A stretch of DNA of 64,000 bases from an uncultured Nitrospirales bacterium (GTDB lineage: Bacteria > Nitrospirota > Nitrospiria > Nitrospirales > UBA8639). The translations under genes were made by a program, and so were the position numbers. The stretch spans positions 1,025,001 to 1,089,000 of the forward strand of contig OY282373.1 of assembly GCA_958295805.1 (NCBI GenBank), written 5' to 3'. The first letter of the stretch is position 1; the number at the start of each line of letters is the position of its first letter. The notes beneath the pieces are model-generated. The model was not told where the DNA came from, ran no database searches, and saw only the letters and a program-made list of their open reading frames with translations. Below, one piece after another: positions 41,128 to 50,579 of this stretch.

Positions 41128-41349
41128 GCCTTCTACCTGCCGACCAAACGCATTGTCAACCAATGCAAAGGTCCCAAAAGGAAAGGAGAAAGTGTCCCCT
41201 ATGTTTCCGGCACGTTTGTGACCCACGTCCACGGGCTGATCTGCGGGAGAGGGTCAGGGTGAGGAGCATCAAGGAGGAAAAGAAACGTTCTGCCTCTTGC
41301 TCCCTTTTGCGGGACCCGTTAAGCTTGCTTGGTTATCTGGGAATCCTCC

Positions 41350-42636
41350 ATGTCGTTCATTGCCGATCTCCACGTTCATTCCCGCTATTCCCGTGCCGTC
41401 AGCAAGGACATGGTGCCGGAGAGTCTCCATCGCTGGGCGCAACTCAAGGGGATTACCGTGGTCGGGACCGGAGATTTCACGCATCCGGCCTGGTTCGCCG
41501 AACTTCAGGATAAACTCGAACCGGCGGAGCCGGGCCTCTATCGCCTGAAACCGGAACTGGCCGCGCCGGTGGATGCCGAGGTTCCTGAATCCTGCCGGGC
41601 CGACGTCCGGTTTCTGCTGACCTCCGAGATCAGCAGCATTTATAAGCGGCACGGACGCACGCGCAAAGTTCACAATCTGATTTTCGCTCCCAGTTTCACG
41701 GCCGTCGCGCACGTCACGGACAAGCTGGCGCGCATTGGGAACGTGCAATCAGACGGCCGCCCTATCCTGGGGTTGGACAGTGAGGCGTTGTTGCGCCTGA
41801 CGTTGGAGCGCGCCCCGGAGGCCCTGTTCGTTCCGGCCCATGCCTGGACGCCGCATTTCTCGGTGTTCGGGGCGAATTCGGGGTTTGACTCCCTGGAAGA
41901 ATGTTTCGGAGAACTGACTCCCCACGTCAAAGTGATTGAAACCGGCCTGTCTTCGGACCCGGCGATGAACTGGCGGCTGAGTCAATTGGCCGGCGTGACG
42001 TTGATCTCGAACTCTGACGCGCATTCCCCGAGCAAACTTGGGCGTGAAGCCAACGTGTTGAACGGGGACCCGTCGTTCGACGGCATACGTGGAGCTTTTA
42101 CGAGCGGTGATCCGAACCGGTTCCTGGGCACAATCGAGTTTTTTCCTGAAGAGGGCAAATACCATTATGACGGTCATCGAAACTGCCAGGTTCGCCTGTC
42201 ACCGGAAGAAACCAGAACGCACGACACGGTATGTCCCGAATGCGGGAAGCCCGTCACGCTTGGGGTCATGCACCGGACGGAGCTGCTGGCGGATCATCCC
42301 GTCGGCTATCGTGCCCCGAATGCCTTGCCGTATTGGAGTCTGGTCCCCTTGGTAGAAATCATCGCGGAAGTGACGGGCGCGGGTGTCACGTCCAAGGGCG
42401 TGACGGAAAGGTACCATCGGCTGCTGGGCGACCTGGGCAATGAGTTTTCGATTCTGATGACGGTTCCTCTTCCAGATATCGAAGCCGCGGGGGGACGGTT
42501 GCTGGCCACGTCGATTCAGTCTATGCGTGCAGGCAAGGTGACCATCGCGCCCGGGTATGATGGCGAGTACGGCACCGTTCGTCTGCTGACTGCGGAAGAT
42601 CGGGCAGCCCATTCCTCGCAAACGTCCCTCTTCTAA
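41350..42636 (+). CDS. Endonuclease Q-family PHP nuclease
   Basis: 428 residues from ATG 41350 (MSFIADLHVHSRYS). The PHP domain carries the metal ligands in DLHVHSRYS (His8, His10), VGTGDFTHP, LLTSEISSIY, PAHAWTPHFSVFG and ISNSDAHS. A Cys-type zinc module follows (NCQVRLSPEET ... CPECGKPVTLGVMHR), then a C-terminal domain. This is the EndoQ/TIGR00375 pattern; EndoQ cuts 5' of deaminated bases (uracil, hypoxanthine) and abasic sites. The helicase gene starts 13 bp after the stop, supporting a joint repair role. Databases often mislabel the family as UvrD because of that neighbourhood. Confidence 0.85.
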   Translation: MSFIADLHVHSRYSRAVSKDMVPESLHRWAQLKGITVVGTGDFTHPAWFAELQDKLEPAEPGLYRLKPELAAPVDAEVPESCRADVRFLLTSEISSIYKRHGRTRKVHNLIFAPSFTAVAHVTDKLARIGNVQSDGRPILGLDSEALLRLTLERAPEALFVPAHAWTPHFSVFGANSGFDSLEECFGELTPHVKVIETGLSSDPAMNWRLSQLAGVTLISNSDAHSPSKLGREANVLNGDPSFDGIRGAFTSGDPNRFLGTIEFFPEEGKYHYDGHRNCQVRLSPEETRTHDTVCPECGKPVTLGVMHRTELLADHPVGYRAPNALPYWSLVPLVEIIAEVTGAGVTSKGVTERYHRLLGDLGNEFSILMTVPLPDIEAAGGRLLATSIQSMRAGKVTIAPGYDGEYGTVRLLTAEDRAAHSSQTSLF

Positions 42637-42649
42637 TCGGCGTCCGACG

Positions 42650-44653
42650 TTGACCGCCTCGTCACACTCCCATTTGTTCGAGTCGTTGAATGAGCAACAA
42701 CGAGACGCGGCGCTCGCACGGGAGAAAGCCGTGCTCGTTCTCGCGGGGCCGGGGACGGGAAAAACCAGAACGCTGACGGTTCGACTCGCGGCGTTGCTGA
42801 CCCGACGTCACGTCGCGCCGGAATCCTTGCTGGCCGTGACCTTTACCGGGCGGGCCGCACGACACGTGCGAGAGCAACTTCACTCGTTGGTGGGCGATGT
42901 CGCCCGCCGCGTCGTTCTCGGAACCTTTCACGGCTTTTGTCTTCGATTGCTGCGAGAAGAAGGACAGCGACTTCAACTTCCTCAAGACTTTGGCGTCGTG
43001 GATGGCCGCGATCAGGTGACGATTATGCAAAAGGTCATGAAGCACATCGGGCAACCTGAACATCGGACCGTCGCTCAACGAACGCTGCACGACCTTTCCG
43101 CGCTTCGCAGTCAAGGGACGCCCGTGGCCGCGTCGTTGAAAGAGGCGGGGTTGTCTGACGTTTACGAAACCTACCACCGACACTTGCGAAAATACGGCTT
43201 GCTGGATTTCGATGATCTGCTGTGCCTCGGTGTGGACGTGCTTGAGGGCTGTCCAGAGGTTCGGAGCAGATTGCGGCAGCAATTGACCCACGTGTCGGTT
43301 GATGAGTATCAGGACGTCAATCCCGTCCAGCACCGCCTGTTACACTTGCTCGTGGGTGACGAAGGGAATCTGTGGGCCGTGGGAGACGGCGATCAAGCCA
43401 TTTACGCCTTTCGAGGCGCGGCATCCGAACACCTTCTGCAATTTTGCACACGTTACGTGAACGGGAAGGTTCTCCGACTCGAACGGAGCTACCGGTTGCC
43501 GCCGCACATTGCCGCCGCGGCTTCGCAGGTCATCGGCAAGAATCCGGCACGACCGGACTATACGCTCAAAACCGACCAGACCTCCGGGGCAGCGGTCCAG
43601 GTCGTGAGCGTTCCCGACGAACGGGCAGAAGCCGAGTGGGTCGTCAGGCAGATTGAAGAATGCGTGGGCGGCACCAGCCATTACCAACACAACCAAGGGA
43701 AGGTCATGGACACCGTGAGCCGACGAGAGGGAAGTTTTCGGGACTTTGCGGTGTTGTGCCGCCTGCACGCCCTCACGAAACCCCTTCAAGAAGCCTTGGC
43801 ACACTCAGGTGTTCCTTTTCGGGTCGTCGGCGAAACCAGATGGTTCGACAAGAAAATCGTCAAGGACGTGGTGGCCTATTTGAAGGTGATTCACAATCCT
43901 CACGATGATCCCAGCCTCGCCCGCGTGCTGAATCGTCCGCCGCGGGGAATCGGGGTCCAGACGCAAACGGCCCTTGAAGCCGAGGCCGAACGACGACGCT
44001 GTTCCTTGTATGAGACCTTGGGACGGTTGAGCACGCTGTCCGCGTCTCAAGTCAGCACGGTTCGAGTCTTCCTGCAACGGCTTGAGGAGTGGCGAGTCAA
44101 CCTGGAGGAGACGCCGCTGTCACGATTGCTTGCACACGTGGCCGACGTGACGGGACTTCAACGGTGGCGCGTCGAACAGGACCCGCGTCAGGAAAACGAC
44201 GTGTTACGGCTTCGTTTGCTGGCCGCGAAGTACGATGAGATGAATCCCCCCGAGGCACTCCGACAATTTCTGGAAGAGGTGGCCTTGGCCGTGGAGGCCG
44301 ATGACTACGATGCCGACGTGGACGCAGTGAGCGTGATGACCATCCACGCCGCCAAGGGCTTGGAGTTTCCCGAGGTGATGATGTGCGGGGTCGAAGAAGG
44401 GATCCTGCCGTATGAGCACGGAGACCTTGAGGAAGAACGCCGACTGTTTTACGTCGGCCTCACTCGAACGAGGGAGCGCGCGCATCTTCTGCACTGCCGC
44501 AGCCGGTTCCTGTTCGGCGACCGTCGCGACCGTGCAGCCTCACGTTTTCTTTCCGAGTTCGACGATGATCTGAAGTCCCCCGTCACGATCGCCGACCGCC
44601 CCCGCCGGTCAAAACAAGAACGGGGACCGGAGCAGCTTTCCTTCTTATCGTGA
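42650..44653 (+). CDS. UvrD/PcrA-type superfamily 1 DNA helicase
   Basis: 667 residues from TTG 42650. The SF1A motifs are complete: Q motif LNEQQRDAA, Walker A AGPGTGKTRT (32-41), Ia VTFTGRAARHVREQL, II VDEYQDVN (about 216), III GDGDQAIYAFRGA, IV RLERSYRLP, V VMTIHAAKGLEFPEVMM and VI VGLTRTRERAHL. It is a 3'-5' DNA translocase, somewhat short compared with UvrD (720). It is translationally close to the EndoQ-family gene, so it may unwind or displace DNA at EndoQ nicks. Confidence 0.93.
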   Translation: MTASSHSHLFESLNEQQRDAALAREKAVLVLAGPGTGKTRTLTVRLAALLTRRHVAPESLLAVTFTGRAARHVREQLHSLVGDVARRVVLGTFHGFCLRLLREEGQRLQLPQDFGVVDGRDQVTIMQKVMKHIGQPEHRTVAQRTLHDLSALRSQGTPVAASLKEAGLSDVYETYHRHLRKYGLLDFDDLLCLGVDVLEGCPEVRSRLRQQLTHVSVDEYQDVNPVQHRLLHLLVGDEGNLWAVGDGDQAIYAFRGAASEHLLQFCTRYVNGKVLRLERSYRLPPHIAAAASQVIGKNPARPDYTLKTDQTSGAAVQVVSVPDERAEAEWVVRQIEECVGGTSHYQHNQGKVMDTVSRREGSFRDFAVLCRLHALTKPLQEALAHSGVPFRVVGETRWFDKKIVKDVVAYLKVIHNPHDDPSLARVLNRPPRGIGVQTQTALEAEAERRRCSLYETLGRLSTLSASQVSTVRVFLQRLEEWRVNLEETPLSRLLAHVADVTGLQRWRVEQDPRQENDVLRLRLLAAKYDEMNPPEALRQFLEEVALAVEADDYDADVDAVSVMTIHAAKGLEFPEVMMCGVEEGILPYEHGDLEEERRLFYVGLTRTRERAHLLHCRSRFLFGDRRDRAASRFLSEFDDDLKSPVTIADRPRRSKQERGPEQLSFLS

Positions 44654-44674
44654 GCATGCCGGACGAATTGGAAT

Positions 44675-44828
44675 TCCTCTCTCCCCTTTGCAAGGGGAGG
44701 CAAGGTGGGGGAGAGGGTGCGCACCAGATGCCGGACGTCGGATGGATGAACGGTGCTTGTCAACGAACGCGTGAACACATACAATGACGATCCTGATCCG
44801 TCATTCCCGCGAACGTGAGAATCCAGCA
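44675..44828 (+). repeat. Two intergenic palindromic repeat elements
   Basis: CTCCCCTTTGCAAGGGGAGG (about 44683) followed by a GGGGGAGAGGG end is a copy of the G-rich element also at 18375. At 44801-44828, CGTCATTCCCGCGAACGTGAGAATCCAGC is a copy of the CATTCCCGC...GAATCCAG family. No gene is seen in this 175-bp gap. Confidence 0.6.
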
Positions 44829-44830
44829 CG

Positions 44831-45163
44831 ATGAAGCAAATGGATGCCGCCCCGACGCTTGAACTCAAACTGCTTTCCGCCTATGCCGGTGTGGAATCGA
44901 TAGCGGATGCCCTTCTTGTGCCACGGGCAGCCCGATTGTTGTGGCTGGAAATTCTGGTCAACGAGCAATTCGATCTCACGGGCTGGCAGGATCACCCCGT
45001 CGTTCAGGAAGCGTACGTCAAAGCGTGTCGATGGTATACGGCCTACCGCAGTGTTCTGCAGGCGACGCTCTCCCGTCCTCCTCTTCCCCATACCCCCGAC
45101 CCCATTGATTTTCGAGAATACCGGACTTTTGCGGAGACGCTTTCTTTTGTCACTCACCGTTAA
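44831..45163 (+). CDS. Small protein paired with a nucleotidyltransferase-like gene
   Basis: 110 residues, mainly helical, no signal peptide. Visible features are LELKLLSAYAGVESIADALLVPRAARLLW and a Trp/Tyr-rich helix (KACRWYTAYRSVL). No family recognised. The next gene begins inside its last codons, so the two are probably translated together. By analogy with other two-gene units with a nucleotidyltransferase-like partner it might be an inhibitor or cofactor of that protein, but this is inference. Confidence 0.55.
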   Translation: MKQMDAAPTLELKLLSAYAGVESIADALLVPRAARLLWLEILVNEQFDLTGWQDHPVVQEAYVKACRWYTAYRSVLQATLSRPPLPHTPDPIDFREYRTFAETLSFVTHR

Positions 45164-45683
45164 GCAGGTGATTCCGGCGTTGACCCAATACGTTCGGGAA
45201 AACGGCGGTCCCCTCGACCTGATTCTCGTGGGGGGATTGGCTCTTCAGGCGTATGGACTGCCGGATCGGGTGATGATGGACGTTGGTGGAGAACTCGTTG
45301 GGGACGTCCATGATCTTGCGACGTTTCTGCACAAACGACGCGTGCCGGCGGATCTTGGAGAAAACATGTCGGGTTGGTCGGTGGTGGCGATGCCGCCCGG
45401 GTATCGAGAGCGCACGACCGTGCTTCATGAAGAGGCCAATCTTCGGGTCCGACTGTTGGCCCCGACGGATTTTGTTATTGCCAAACTGAGGCGCGGAACC
45501 GATCAGGATTTAGAAGACGCCGAATTCGTCGCCAACACGTTTCACGTTAGCGTGTCAGACGCTCGGACCGCTGCGGAACGAGCCGTTGCCGTCTCACCGA
45601 AAGATACGACCCTGTTTCTGTTCAATCAAACGGTGGAAGTCTTTTGCCAACGATTGATCCACGGCTCACACCTTCCGGCGTGA
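45147..45683 (+). CDS. DUF6036/AbiEii-like nucleotidyltransferase-fold protein
   Basis: About 178 residues from TTG 45147 (GGAG 11 bases upstream); GTG 45168 is an alternative. The start LDLILVGGLALQAYGLPDRVMMDV resembles the GG-x-AL-x(2)-G helix-strand of minimal nucleotidyltransferases (DUF6036, AbiEii). FVIAKLRRGTDQDLEDA is the usual later motif. The second Asp of the catalytic D-x-D pair is not clear (MMDVGGELVGDV). It might be a toxin-like enzyme or an inactive relative. The frame is open upstream to 44907 only because it overlaps the preceding gene. Confidence 0.6.
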   Translation: MSLTVKQVIPALTQYVRENGGPLDLILVGGLALQAYGLPDRVMMDVGGELVGDVHDLATFLHKRRVPADLGENMSGWSVVAMPPGYRERTTVLHEEANLRVRLLAPTDFVIAKLRRGTDQDLEDAEFVANTFHVSVSDARTAAERAVAVSPKDTTLFLFNQTVEVFCQRLIHGSHLPA

Positions 45684-45793
45684 GGCGAACGTTTTTCACT
45701 GCTCGTCGCCGAACACGTCCTTCAAGGTGGAAAATTTTTTCGTGTTGGCTTCTTTTCATCCTTGTTTGGCGGTAGAATCAGGCCGGAGCGAGG

Positions 45794-48700
45794 ATGAAGA
45801 CGGACGCGGCTCCTCTCACCCAGACGGATCGTTCAATGAGCGACGGCGAAAACCATCAGCATCGTTCTCCTCTCCGAGGGCTGCTTATTGCGCAGTTCTT
45901 CGGGGCGTTCAATGACAACGCGTGGAAGTTGATGGTGGCGTTGTTGGCCATCAGACAATTAACCGCGCAGATGGAAGCAGGGCCGGAGTTTGAGGCTGCT
46001 TCCCAGGCCCAAACGACCCTCACCTTCGTCGTTTTCACCTTGCCGCTTGTTCTGGTCTCCATCTTTTCCGGCGTTTTTTCCGATCGATTCAGTAAGCGTT
46101 CCGTCATTGTGGTCATGAAGGCGGTGGAAGTGGCGTTGATGGCCTTGGGTACCTTGGCGCTCTACGGCAATCCATCAGGGGGAATCCTGCCGCTCATTGT
46201 GTTGGCCGGCATGGCCGTTCAGAGCGCGATCTTCAGCCCGGCCAAGTATGGCATTCTGCCGGAGTTGCTCCCTCACGAACGGTTGGCCGTTGGGAACGGG
46301 CAACTGGAATTGTGGACGTTTCTGGCCATTATCGGTGGGACGGGGGTCGGTGGAGCGTTGCTTCAGATATCCGGGGCCTCTCCATGGTTGGGCGGCTTGG
46401 TCCTTCTTCTGTTTTCGGTCGTGGGATTCGCTGCCTCTTTTCTAATCCCTGCCGTCCCTCGAGCACGTGAAGAAGGGGGGGTGGGCGCGACGCTCCATGG
46501 TGCGTGGCGGGCCGTTCAAGCGGACCGGGTGTTACGCCTGGGTATTTCCGGAAACGTGGCCTACTGGACGATTGCCAGTCTGGTGGGGCAAGACGTTCTC
46601 GTCTATGCCAAGGTGGTCCTGGGGCTGTCCGACTCCTTATCAGGCTTCCCATTGGCGACGTTTGGGGTCGGCGTGGGTCTTGGATCGATCTTGGCCGGCA
46701 AACTCTCTCACGCGAAAGTCGAAGTCGGGCATATCCCCTTAGGTGCAATCGGCTTGACGCTGGGGTTGTTGACGTTGGGAACGCTGACTCCGGGATTGAC
46801 GGGAGTTTTACTGGGGATGGGCTGGTTGGGGCTCGCCAGCGGATTCATCGTGGTGCCGATTAACGCCTTGATTCAATGGCGCGCGCCTGAAGATCGACGA
46901 GGCGCCGTGATCGCGTTCAGTAACATCTTTGTGTTTGGCGGCGTGCTGGTCGGTTCCCTCGGGGCCGGAGCGTTGTCGTGGGTCGGCCTCGATACGAGCG
47001 GTATCCTGCTTGCCGCTGGGGTGGCGTCGGCGGCGTTGACGGCTTGGGCCGTGTGGATCATGCCCGAAACCTTCATCCGAATGGTGTTGTTTCTGTTCAC
47101 GCATACGTTCTATCGTCTTCGGGTTATTGGCCGGGAGCACGTGCCCGAACAGGGAGGCGCATTGTTGCTGCCGAACCACGTGTCGTTCGTGGACGGGCTG
47201 TTCTTGTTGGCCAGCGTGGATCGTCCGATTCGATTCGTCGTGGATCGTCAATACTATGAGACGCCTTTTCTGCATTGGGCGGCACGCATCACGGGGGCCA
47301 TCCCTATTCTTGCCAAAGGATCGCCGCGGGACATCCTCCACTCCCTCCGCGAGGCCGGTCGCCGGCTGGACGCCGGCGAACTGGTCTGCCTCTTTCCCGA
47401 AGGACAGATCACGCGCACGGGGGGACTGTTGTCGTTTCGCCAAGGATTCCAGCGCATCTTGAAAGGCCGGGAAACTCCCGTGATTCCCGTTCACCTTGAT
47501 CGCGTGTGGGGGAGCATCTTCAGTTTTATCGGTGGAAAATTTCTTGCGAAGTGGCCGGCGCGCGTTCCCTATCCCGTGACCATTTCCTATGGGGCGCCGA
47601 TGAAGTCAACCGCCACGGCAACCGCGGTACGACGGCGAGTCCAGGAATTGGGTCAGGAGGCGTGGCACTACCGCGTCCCTTCTCGATCTCCGTTGCACCA
47701 CTCTTTTGTTCGAGCCGTGCGCCGCCATCCGTGGCGATTGGCGTTTGCGGACGTGACGCGACCCAGCGTGACCTGTCTGGGCTCGTTGACCGGCGCCGTT
47801 GCCTTGGCTCGCGCACTGCGGAGTTACTGGAGGAATCAGTACACCGTGGGCGTCTTGTTGCCGCCGAGCGTCGGCGGCGTCCTGGTGAATCTGGCGGCCA
47901 CGTTGTCCGGGCGGACGACCGTGAATCTGAATTACACGGCCGGCCGAAGCAGCATGGAGTCCGCGGCGAAGCAGGCCGGGATCGAGACGATCGTCACAAG
48001 CCGGCTGTTTCTTGAGAAGGCGAATCTGGAGATTCCCGAAGACGTCAAGCTGATCTGGATCGAGAACGTTCGGAAAACCGTCGGGACGGCCTCGCGATTC
48101 ACGGCGTTGATTCTGGCCGCGTTTGCACCCCTCGCGATCATCGAACGCTTTATCGGTGCCGTCTGCCGTCCGAACGTGAACGACTTGGCCACGATTATTT
48201 TCAGCAGTGGGAGTACGGGAGAACCCAAGGGCGTGCGGCTGAGCCATTTGAATATTGACGCAAACGTCGAAGGCGTCGCGCAGATCTTTCATCTGGGACC
48301 TCGTGATCGGGTGCTGGGGATTCTTCCTTTTTTTCATTCCTTTGGATATCTCGCGACGATCTGGTTGGCCGTCCACCACGGCGTCGGCGTGGTCTATCAT
48401 CCTACACCGTTGGATGCCGCGGCCATTGGAGAATTGATTCACAAGCGGCGGGTCACCGTGATCATTGCGACCCCCACGTTTTTGCAACTGTATCTACGGC
48501 GATGCACGCCGGAGCAGTTCGGGTCGGTTCGCGTCGTCCTGACCGGTGCCGAAAAACTTTCGGATCGGCTCGCGCAAGCCTTTGAAGAGAAATTCGGCAT
48601 TCGTCCCATTGAAGGCTACGGCGTCACCGAGTGCTCACCGGTGATTTCCGTCAACTGCCCGGACTTCCGGGCCGCGGGCTTTTACCAACCGGCTTCGCGT

Positions 48701-49267
48701 CGGGGCACCGTTGGACAACCCCTGCCGGGTGTGTCGGTACGCGTCGTTGATCCCGAGTCCTTTGAACCGCTTTCCGTCGGGACGGCGGGTATGCTGTTGG
48801 TGAAGGGGCCGAACGTGATGCAAGGGTATCTTGGCCGCGAAGATCTCACGGCCGACGTGATGTATGAGGGATGGTACGTCACGGGTGATATTGCGATGCT
48901 CGATGAAGATGGGTTTATCACGATCGTGGACCGGTTGTCGCGGTTCGCCAAAATCGGGGGAGAAATGGTGCCGCACGGAAAAGTTGAAGAAGCCCTGCAC
49001 CAGGCGGCCGGCGCGGAGACGCAAACGTTTGCCGTGACGTCGATCCCGGATGAAAAGAAGGGGGAACAACTGGCGGTGCTCCACACGGCCAATGAAGACG
49101 CCATTCCCGCCCTGTTGGAAAAAGTCGCAGCCGGCGGGATGTCGAATTTATTCCTTCCCCGAAAAGACGCCTTTATCAAGGTCGATCACATTCCGGTGCT
49201 CGGAACGGGTAAGTTGGACCTTCGTGCCCTCAAACGAGTAGCGATGGAGACGTTGGGCAAACGCTAA
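45794..49267 (+). CDS. LplT-PlsC-Aas triple fusion: lysophospholipid transporter/acyltransferase/acyl-ACP synthetase
   Basis: 1157 residues. Residues 25-420 are a 12-helix major facilitator (LLIAQFFGAFNDNAWKLM, FSDRFSKRS) like LplT. Residues about 430-620 are a PlsC acyltransferase with the HX4D-type motif NHVSFVDGLF (about 460) and FPEGQITRTG. Residues 640-1157 are an AMP-forming synthetase (IIFSSGSTGEPKGV at about 800, GYGVTECSPV, GWYVTGDIAML). In E. coli these functions are split into LplT and Aas. Together they import lyso-phosphatidylethanolamine and re-acylate it with activated fatty acids. ATG 45836 is an alternative start. Confidence 0.93.
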   Translation: MKTDAAPLTQTDRSMSDGENHQHRSPLRGLLIAQFFGAFNDNAWKLMVALLAIRQLTAQMEAGPEFEAASQAQTTLTFVVFTLPLVLVSIFSGVFSDRFSKRSVIVVMKAVEVALMALGTLALYGNPSGGILPLIVLAGMAVQSAIFSPAKYGILPELLPHERLAVGNGQLELWTFLAIIGGTGVGGALLQISGASPWLGGLVLLLFSVVGFAASFLIPAVPRAREEGGVGATLHGAWRAVQADRVLRLGISGNVAYWTIASLVGQDVLVYAKVVLGLSDSLSGFPLATFGVGVGLGSILAGKLSHAKVEVGHIPLGAIGLTLGLLTLGTLTPGLTGVLLGMGWLGLASGFIVVPINALIQWRAPEDRRGAVIAFSNIFVFGGVLVGSLGAGALSWVGLDTSGILLAAGVASAALTAWAVWIMPETFIRMVLFLFTHTFYRLRVIGREHVPEQGGALLLPNHVSFVDGLFLLASVDRPIRFVVDRQYYETPFLHWAARITGAIPILAKGSPRDILHSLREAGRRLDAGELVCLFPEGQITRTGGLLSFRQGFQRILKGRETPVIPVHLDRVWGSIFSFIGGKFLAKWPARVPYPVTISYGAPMKSTATATAVRRRVQELGQEAWHYRVPSRSPLHHSFVRAVRRHPWRLAFADVTRPSVTCLGSLTGAVALARALRSYWRNQYTVGVLLPPSVGGVLVNLAATLSGRTTVNLNYTAGRSSMESAAKQAGIETIVTSRLFLEKANLEIPEDVKLIWIENVRKTVGTASRFTALILAAFAPLAIIERFIGAVCRPNVNDLATIIFSSGSTGEPKGVRLSHLNIDANVEGVAQIFHLGPRDRVLGILPFFHSFGYLATIWLAVHHGVGVVYHPTPLDAAAIGELIHKRRVTVIIATPTFLQLYLRRCTPEQFGSVRVVLTGAEKLSDRLAQAFEEKFGIRPIEGYGVTECSPVISVNCPDFRAAGFYQPASRRGTVGQPLPGVSVRVVDPESFEPLSVGTAGMLLVKGPNVMQGYLGREDLTADVMYEGWYVTGDIAMLDEDGFITIVDRLSRFAKIGGEMVPHGKVEEALHQAAGAETQTFAVTSIPDEKKGEQLAVLHTANEDAIPALLEKVAAGGMSNLFLPRKDAFIKVDHIPVLGTGKLDLRALKRVAMETLGKR

Positions 49268-49286
49268 GCGGCATGAACGTGTTCCG

Positions 49287-49510
49287 TCGTTCCCGGCCCG
49301 CCCCACCGTCATTCCCAGCTAGCCCCACCGTCATTCCCGGTCAAGCCCATCGTCGTTCCCGCCCAACCCCACTGTCATTCCCGCAGTTGTAAGCGGGAAT
49401 CCAGAGGAAGGGGAAAGTCATCAGGCCACTGGTGGCCGGTCCATAGGCGCCGACCCCACTCAAACCCGTGGCGGATGGGAAAAGACACCGGCTTCCGCCG
49501 GAATGACGGA
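49287..49510 (+). repeat. Tandem 22-bp units leading into a palindromic element
   Basis: Four 22-bp units of the form CCGTCATTCCCxGxxxxxCCCCA (from about 49287) run directly into CTGTCATTCCCGCAGTTGTAAG-CGGGAATCCAG (about 49373-49404). A second end, CCGGCTTCCGCCGGAATGACGG, lies at about 49489-49510. No gene in the gap before 49528. Same family as at 7199, 44802 and 60255. Confidence 0.75.
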
Positions 49511-49527
49511 AGGGATCGGGATACCGA

Positions 49528-50565
49528 ATGAAGATTCAGAACGGCAACGGGTCCTGGGATTCTTCTCGTAAGATCAGGGAAACGCCGACGTCTGGTGCTT
49601 CGTTGCCTTCTTCAAAAATCATCGATTGTCACGTCCACCTTGCGGCACTGCCGGAAGGGACAAACGGGTGCTACGTTTCCCGGAAAATGTTGGCCAGTCC
49701 GTTGTTTCGATACCTCATGTGGAAGCATGGGCTGGACGCGAACAATCCGCGTCAGGCCAATCAGCAGTACGTTGATGAGTTGCTGAAGGAACTCCGACGG
49801 TCCACGTTCGTCGGGAAGGTCGTGCTTCTGGGGATGGATGGAGTCTATGACGCCGGTGGAAAAATCGATCAATCAGAGACCCATTTTCTGGTCGGCAATG
49901 ATTACGTCCTGCAAACGGCTCGGGCGTATCCCCATGAATGCTTGCCCGGCGTTTCGATCAACCCTCAACGACGCGATGCCGTTGATGAACTCCACCGGTG
50001 CGCGGAGCTCGGCGCAGCCCTGGTCAAAGTGCTGCCGAATACCCAGCAGTTTGATCCGGCCAACGCGCGATACAAAGCGTTGTATCGGGCGTTGGCCCAA
50101 CGGCGGATCCCACTGCTGAGCCACGTGGGATATGAATGGAGCTTGATCGGCAAGGATCAATCCGTTGGTCATCCCGACCGGCTCCGCGTGGCGTTGGACG
50201 AAGGCGTCACGGTTATTGCCGCCCATGCGTGTAGCTCCGGGTTGATGTTCCATGAAACATTTCATGCTACCTTGCTGACTCTTGCCGGAACGTATCAACG
50301 CTTCTATGCGGATATTTCCGCGCTGACGCTTCCCAATCGCTTGAAAATGCTCCTGCTTTTGCGCGATCACCCTGAAGTCCATGGTCGCCTGTTGTTCGGG
50401 ACTGATTATCCACTTTCGGTTTTTCACCTGCCCGTCTGGGGCAGGATCGAGCGAAGCGCGTGGCGTGACATTGTGAACACGAACAATCGGTTTGATAAAC
50501 AATTCAAGATTTGTCGGTCATTAGGCATTCACTTCCACTCGTTTGATCAGCTCCTTCGGGACTGA
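49528..50565 (+). CDS. Amidohydrolase-2 family metal-dependent hydrolase
   Basis: 345 residues. A TIM-barrel amidohydrolase with the strand-1 motif IIDCHVHLAAL. Later come LPGVSINPQRRDAVDELHRC, LPNTQQFDP, LLSHVGYEWS, VIAAHACSSG and the metal-binding Asp in LLFGTDYPLSVF. These residues match the gamma-resorcylate decarboxylase/aminocarboxymuconate-semialdehyde decarboxylase superfamily, but the substrate is not predictable. The first 28 residues are unstructured and could reflect a later true start. Repeats fill the upstream gap. Confidence 0.85.
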   Translation: MKIQNGNGSWDSSRKIRETPTSGASLPSSKIIDCHVHLAALPEGTNGCYVSRKMLASPLFRYLMWKHGLDANNPRQANQQYVDELLKELRRSTFVGKVVLLGMDGVYDAGGKIDQSETHFLVGNDYVLQTARAYPHECLPGVSINPQRRDAVDELHRCAELGAALVKVLPNTQQFDPANARYKALYRALAQRRIPLLSHVGYEWSLIGKDQSVGHPDRLRVALDEGVTVIAAHACSSGLMFHETFHATLLTLAGTYQRFYADISALTLPNRLKMLLLLRDHPEVHGRLLFGTDYPLSVFHLPVWGRIERSAWRDIVNTNNRFDKQFKICRSLGIHFHSFDQLLRD

Positions 50566-50579
50566 TACTCATCAGTCTA

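Noticed and set aside
49287-49404. CRISPR-like array of 22-bp repeats
   Set aside because: Units are contiguous without unique spacers, degenerate, and run into a palindromic intergenic element; no cas genes nearby.
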